In this document: positions 54,581-57,368 of the stretch, piece by piece
Layout of the letters: every line of letters starts with the position of its first letter
How positions within the stretch are numbered: position 1 is the first letter of the stretch
Program-made: the position numbers and the translations under genes
Notes under the pieces: model-generated
What the model saw: the letters and a program-made list of their open reading frames with translations, nothing else
Told to the model about the DNA's origin: nothing
Databases searched by the model: none
Source: Sphingomonas azotifigens NBRC 15497
GTDB lineage: Bacteria > Pseudomonadota > Alphaproteobacteria > Sphingomonadales > Sphingomonadaceae
Direction of reading: 5' to 3'
Assembly: GCF_002091475.1 (NCBI RefSeq)
Contig: NZ_BCTR01000040.1
Coordinates: forward strand, 1-57,368
Length of the DNA stretch: 57,368 bases

Positions 54581-55879
54581 ATGGCGGAGTCCGCGCACAT
54601 CCTGCGGCGGCTCGACGAAGCGCCGCTGAGCCGCACGCAGGTGCTGGGCATCCTGCTCTGCCTGTTGCTCAACGCGCTCGACGGGTTCGACGTGCTGGCG
54701 ATCAGCTTCGCCTCGCCGGGCATCGCGGCGGAGTGGGGCATCGATCGCGCGGCGCTGGGGCTGGTGCTGTCGATGGAACTGATCGGCATGGCGGTCGGCT
54801 CGGTCCTGCTCGGCGCCTATGCCGATCGCGCAGGGCGGCGGCCGGCGATCCTGCTGTGCCTCGTCATCATGGCGGCGGGGATGCTGGCGGCAACCTTTTC
54901 GCACAATGTCGAGACGCTCTCCGCCTTCCGCCTGTTCACCGGGCTCGGCATCGGCGGCATGCTCGCCTGCACCAATGCGATGGTCGCCGAACTGGCCAAT
55001 GCCCGCAGCCGCAGCCTGGCGGTGGGGCTGATGGCCTCGGGCTATCCGGTCGGCGCGATCGTCGGCGGGTCGATCGCGGCCAGGCTGCTGGTCGGCGGCG
55101 ACTGGCGGCAGGTCTTCCTGTTCGGCGCGGGCATGACCGCGATGTTCCTGCCGCTCGCCTGGTGGCTGCTGCCCGAATCGATCCGCTACCTGTTCCAGCG
55201 CCAGCCCGCCGACGCGTTGGCCCGCGCCAACCGGCTGCTGGTGCGGATGCGGCAGGAGGCGATCGGCGCGTTGCCGCCGCGTGCCGAAGCGGGCGCCAAG
55301 CTCCCGCTCGCCCAGCTCTTTGCGGGACCGCTGGCACGCACGACGATCCTGCTGACCATCGCCTATTTCTGCCACATCATGACCTTCTACTTCATCCTGA
55401 AATGGGTGCCGAAGATCGTCGTCGACATGGGGTATCCGCCATCGCAGGCGGCAGGCGTGCTGGTCTGGGCGAATGTCGGCGGGCTGGCGGGTGCGGTGCT
55501 GCTCAGCGTGCTCAGCTGGCGGCTGCCGCTGCGCGGGCTGCTGGTGGTGGCGCTGGTCGCCGCGACCGCGATGGTGACGTTGTTCGGGCAAGGCCAGCGC
55601 GACCTGGGCGGCCTGGCGCTGATCGCCGGCATCGCCGGTTTCTGCACCAATGCCGGCGTGGTCGGCATGTACGCGCTGATCGCGCAGAGTTTCCCCACCG
55701 AGGCCCGCGGATCGGGCACCGGCTTCGTGATCGGCGTGGGGCGCGGCGGGGCGGCGCTGGGGCCGATCGTCGCGGGGCTGCTGTTTTCGATGAACCTCGG
55801 GTTGCCGGTCGTCGCCCTGGCGATGGCCGGCGGCTCGCTGGTCGCGGCGGCGGCGCTGCTCGGGCTCAGGCGGGGATAG
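54581..55879 (+). CDS. MFS transporter, aromatic acid:H+ symporter type
   Basis: The 432-residue inner-membrane protein has twelve predicted helices. LLNALDGFDVLAISFASPGI contains the D-G-F-D motif of the aromatic acid:H+ symporter family (PcaK, VanK), and GAYADRAGRRPAILL the MFS loop motif. GAGAGG precedes the ATG at 54581. As the last gene of the ferulate set it most likely imports ferulate, p-coumarate or the vanillate produced. Confidence 0.92.
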   Translation: MAESAHILRRLDEAPLSRTQVLGILLCLLLNALDGFDVLAISFASPGIAAEWGIDRAALGLVLSMELIGMAVGSVLLGAYADRAGRRPAILLCLVIMAAGMLAATFSHNVETLSAFRLFTGLGIGGMLACTNAMVAELANARSRSLAVGLMASGYPVGAIVGGSIAARLLVGGDWRQVFLFGAGMTAMFLPLAWWLLPESIRYLFQRQPADALARANRLLVRMRQEAIGALPPRAEAGAKLPLAQLFAGPLARTTILLTIAYFCHIMTFYFILKWVPKIVVDMGYPPSQAAGVLVWANVGGLAGAVLLSVLSWRLPLRGLLVVALVAATAMVTLFGQGQRDLGGLALIAGIAGFCTNAGVVGMYALIAQSFPTEARGSGTGFVIGVGRGGAALGPIVAGLLFSMNLGLPVVALAMAGGSLVAAAALLGLRRG

Positions 55880-55911
55880 GCGCGCGTACGGCGAGGCTCT
55901 AGGCTCGTCCG

Positions 55912-56322
55912 ATGAACATCGAAGAAGCAGGTCCGGCCGATTGCGCCGAGGTGGTGGCGCTGTGGCAGGCCGCGGGGCTCACCCGCCCCTGGAACGATCC
56001 CGCCGCCGATTTCGATCGCGCGGTGACCGGCGCGACCTCCGCCATCCTCCTGCTGCGCGCGGGCGGGACGCTGCTCGGCACCGCGATGGTGGGCGAGGAC
56101 GGACACCGCGGCTGGGTCTATTATCTGGCGGTCGACCAAGCGGTGCGCGGGCAGGGCCATGGCCGCACGCTGATGGCCGCGGCCGAATCCTGGCTGCGCG
56201 CGCGGGGCTGCCCGAAGCTCCAGTTGATGGTCCGCGACGGCAATGATGCGGCGATCGGTTTCTATCGCGCGTTGGGATTGGAGCCCCAGCCGGTTGTGAC
56301 GCTCGGCCGTTTCCTCCACTAG
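55912..56322 (+). CDS. GNAT acetyltransferase (YpeA-like)
   Basis: The 136-residue protein is a single GNAT domain with YYLAVDQAVRGQGHGRTLMA, whose R-G-x-G-x-G/H-R loop binds acetyl-CoA, and MVRDGNDAAIGFYRALG at the C-terminal strand. The start MNIEEAGPADCAEVVALWQAAGL resembles YpeA. The acceptor substrate is not predictable. Confidence 0.88.
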   Translation: MNIEEAGPADCAEVVALWQAAGLTRPWNDPAADFDRAVTGATSAILLLRAGGTLLGTAMVGEDGHRGWVYYLAVDQAVRGQGHGRTLMAAAESWLRARGCPKLQLMVRDGNDAAIGFYRALGLEPQPVVTLGRFLH

Positions 56323-56329
56323 AGGCGGC

Positions 56330-56677
56330 ATGACGATCGCGCTCTACGGCATCAAGAATTGCGACACGATGAAGAAGGCCCGGGCCTGGCTCGACGCGAA
56401 CGCAATTCGCTATGTTTTTCATGATTATAAGGTGGAAGGCGTCGATCCGGCGCGGCTCGCCCGCTGGATCGCGGCGGAGGGCTGGGAGGCATTGCTCAAC
56501 CGTGCCGGCACGACCTTCCGCAAGCTTCCAGAGATTGACAAGACCGACCTCGATTCGGCCAAGGCGAGCGCGCTGATGATTGCCCAGCCATCGATGATCA
56601 AGCGGCCGGTTCTGGAAATTCCGGGCGGTCTGTTGATCGGATTCGCGCCGGAACGCTACGCCCGCGCGTTGCTCTGA
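56330..56677 (+). CDS. ArsC/Spx-family protein YffB
   Basis: The 115-residue thioredoxin-like protein starts MTIALYGIKNCDTMKKARAW: the single cysteine in GIKNCDT and Arg in IKRPVLE are typical of the YffB branch of the ArsC family. YffB-type proteins bind glutathione in reports from other bacteria and are not confirmed arsenate reductases. It starts eight bases after the GNAT gene, so the two are likely one transcript. Confidence 0.9.
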   Translation: MTIALYGIKNCDTMKKARAWLDANAIRYVFHDYKVEGVDPARLARWIAAEGWEALLNRAGTTFRKLPEIDKTDLDSAKASALMIAQPSMIKRPVLEIPGGLLIGFAPERYARALL

Positions 56678-56711
56678 GCGCGAAAAATTTGCGGATTCAT
56701 GGCCTAAACCC

Positions 56712-56734
56712 CGTGTTTATCCTAAATTAACACG
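56712..56734. promoter_or_regulatory. Inverted repeat upstream of the last gene
   Basis: CGTGTT and AACACG, separated by TATCCTAAATT, form a perfect 6-bp inverted repeat in a markedly AT-rich 84-bp gap. It may be an operator or a small hairpin in the leader of the membrane-protein gene at 56762. Confidence 0.4.
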
Positions 56735-56761
56735 AAAATAGCCACGGATTATTGGGGTCGT

Positions 56762-57193
56762 ATGGCGTCTTACATTCGACAACGACCAGCAAGCTGGTTC
56801 CGGACCGTCGCGACGATGCTAGTCCTGTGGGGGCTGCTCGGCTGCCTCGTCTTCTATGCCCATGCGACGCTGTCGCCCCAGCGGGCGGGCGAGCCCGGCT
56901 TCTGGAATTGGGAATATTATCAGGCGGTTCCGCGCTGGTTCCTGGTCGATTACGCGATCGGCGTGGGCGGCAGCCTGTTCGGCTCGATCGCGATGCTGCG
57001 GCGATCCCGCAAGGCGAATATTCTCTACGTAATCTCGCTTGCCGCGGTGATCGTGCAGTTCGGCTATCTGTTCGCCACCGGCCTGGTCTCGGGCCCGGTG
57101 CAGGCGTTCGTCGCGCCGGTGTTTATCCTCGGCGTGACGATCTTCCAGATCTGGCTGGCCGGCATGGCGACGCGGCGAGGCTGGCTGCGCTGA
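56762..57193 (+). CDS. Small membrane protein of unknown function
   Basis: The 143-residue protein has about four membrane helices (TVATMLVLWGLLGCLVFYA, FLVDYAIGVGGSLFGSIAML, ILYVISLAAVIVQFGYLFA, VAPVFILGVTIFQIWLAGM). The pattern recalls sphingomonad-specific sugar-transporter-like or DUF-type membrane proteins, but I do not recognise the family. No charged catalytic motif is visible. It has its own promoter region and is followed by palindromic repeats. Confidence 0.75.
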   Translation: MASYIRQRPASWFRTVATMLVLWGLLGCLVFYAHATLSPQRAGEPGFWNWEYYQAVPRWFLVDYAIGVGGSLFGSIAMLRRSRKANILYVISLAAVIVQFGYLFATGLVSGPVQAFVAPVFILGVTIFQIWLAGMATRRGWLR

Positions 57194-57201
57194 CGTTCTG
57201 C

Positions 57202-57368
57202 ATCCTCCCCCTTGACGGGGGAGGATAGCGTAGCTTGGCGCTTCAGCGCCTAGCATAGCTTGGAGAGGGTGAGCGGCGGCGTAGCCGCCGCGCGATTTGC
57301 ATCGCAAATCGCCCCCTCTCCCTCCTACTGCCTGCGGTAGCGGGCCCCTCCCTCCCCCGCGACGGGGC
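57202..57368. repeat. Composite palindromic repeats at the right edge
   Basis: Several perfect stems follow one another: ATCCTCCCCC/GGGGGAGGAT (57202-57226), CGGCGGC/GCCGCCG around GTA (57274-57290), GCGATTTGC/GCAAATCGC around ATC (57292-57312), and GAGAGGGT against CCCCTCTCC-type runs. The GC-only arms resemble those at 55-76 and 25347-25485, so this is a mosaic of the same repeat family and is cut off by the window end. The first stem can also serve as terminator for the preceding gene. Confidence 0.8.

Overview
The window reads as a piece of chromosome from a sphingomonad (Sphingomonas or a close relative, Alphaproteobacteria). The sequence is GC-rich and the genes are closely packed. There are three large TonB-dependent receptors, one with its own FecI/FecR pair, an adenosine-forming-type FerA/FerB ferulate pathway like that of Sphingobium, and families of short palindromic intergenic repeats. 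I see no rRNA, tRNA, CRISPR, phage genes or transposases. The organism assignment is inference from gene content, not from a marker gene.

Left part (1-12.7 kb): an exported two-domain VOC protein, a DoxX membrane protein, an alginate-export-type porin carrying an in-frame palindromic repeat, a DUF1275 membrane protein, a YHYH lipoprotein coupled to a HupE/UreJ-like membrane protein, and guaA. Next come an aldo/keto reductase (frameshifted) and an SDR (lacking three residues of its cofactor loop), divergent from a LysR regulator. An exported alpha/beta hydrolase, an exported cupin and an isochorismatase-fold hydrolase follow in one direction. Convergent to them is a two-component system whose kinase has a large periplasmic propeller (12.7-16.4 kb).

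Middle part (16.7-32.0 kb): a block that looks devoted to organic sulfur. It holds an SsuD-like flavin monooxygenase, a Gfo/Idh/MocA dehydrogenase, an MFS carrier, a TonB receptor, a formylglycine-generating enzyme, an AtsA-like arylsulfatase, a TauD/AtsK-like dioxygenase, a GPH-type symporter, a second TonB receptor, a cysteine synthase and an Rrf2 regulator with an Fe-S-type cysteine cluster. Read together: import of sulfonates or sulfate esters through outer-membrane receptors and MFS-type carriers, release of sulfite or sulfate by three chemically different enzymes, and capture of reduced sulfur as cysteine. No ABC importer (ssuABC/tauABC type) is present in the window.

Then come a 1871-residue autotransporter, phosphatidylserine decarboxylase, a PRC-barrel membrane protein, a GH39 glycosidase translationally coupled to an amidohydrolase, an HdeA-like acid chaperone, and an STN-TonB receptor with FecR and FecI (32-48 kb).

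Right part (48-57.4 kb): a cytochrome b561-YceI fusion, then a hydroxycinnamate (ferulate/p-coumarate) gene set: aldehyde dehydrogenase, DUF3237 protein, feruloyl-CoA hydratase/lyase, ADP-forming feruloyl-CoA synthetase and an aromatic-acid MFS transporter. It is preceded by a long inverted repeat just upstream of the first start codon. A GNAT acetyltransferase, an ArsC/Spx-like YffB protein and a small membrane protein close the window, which ends in composite palindromic repeats.
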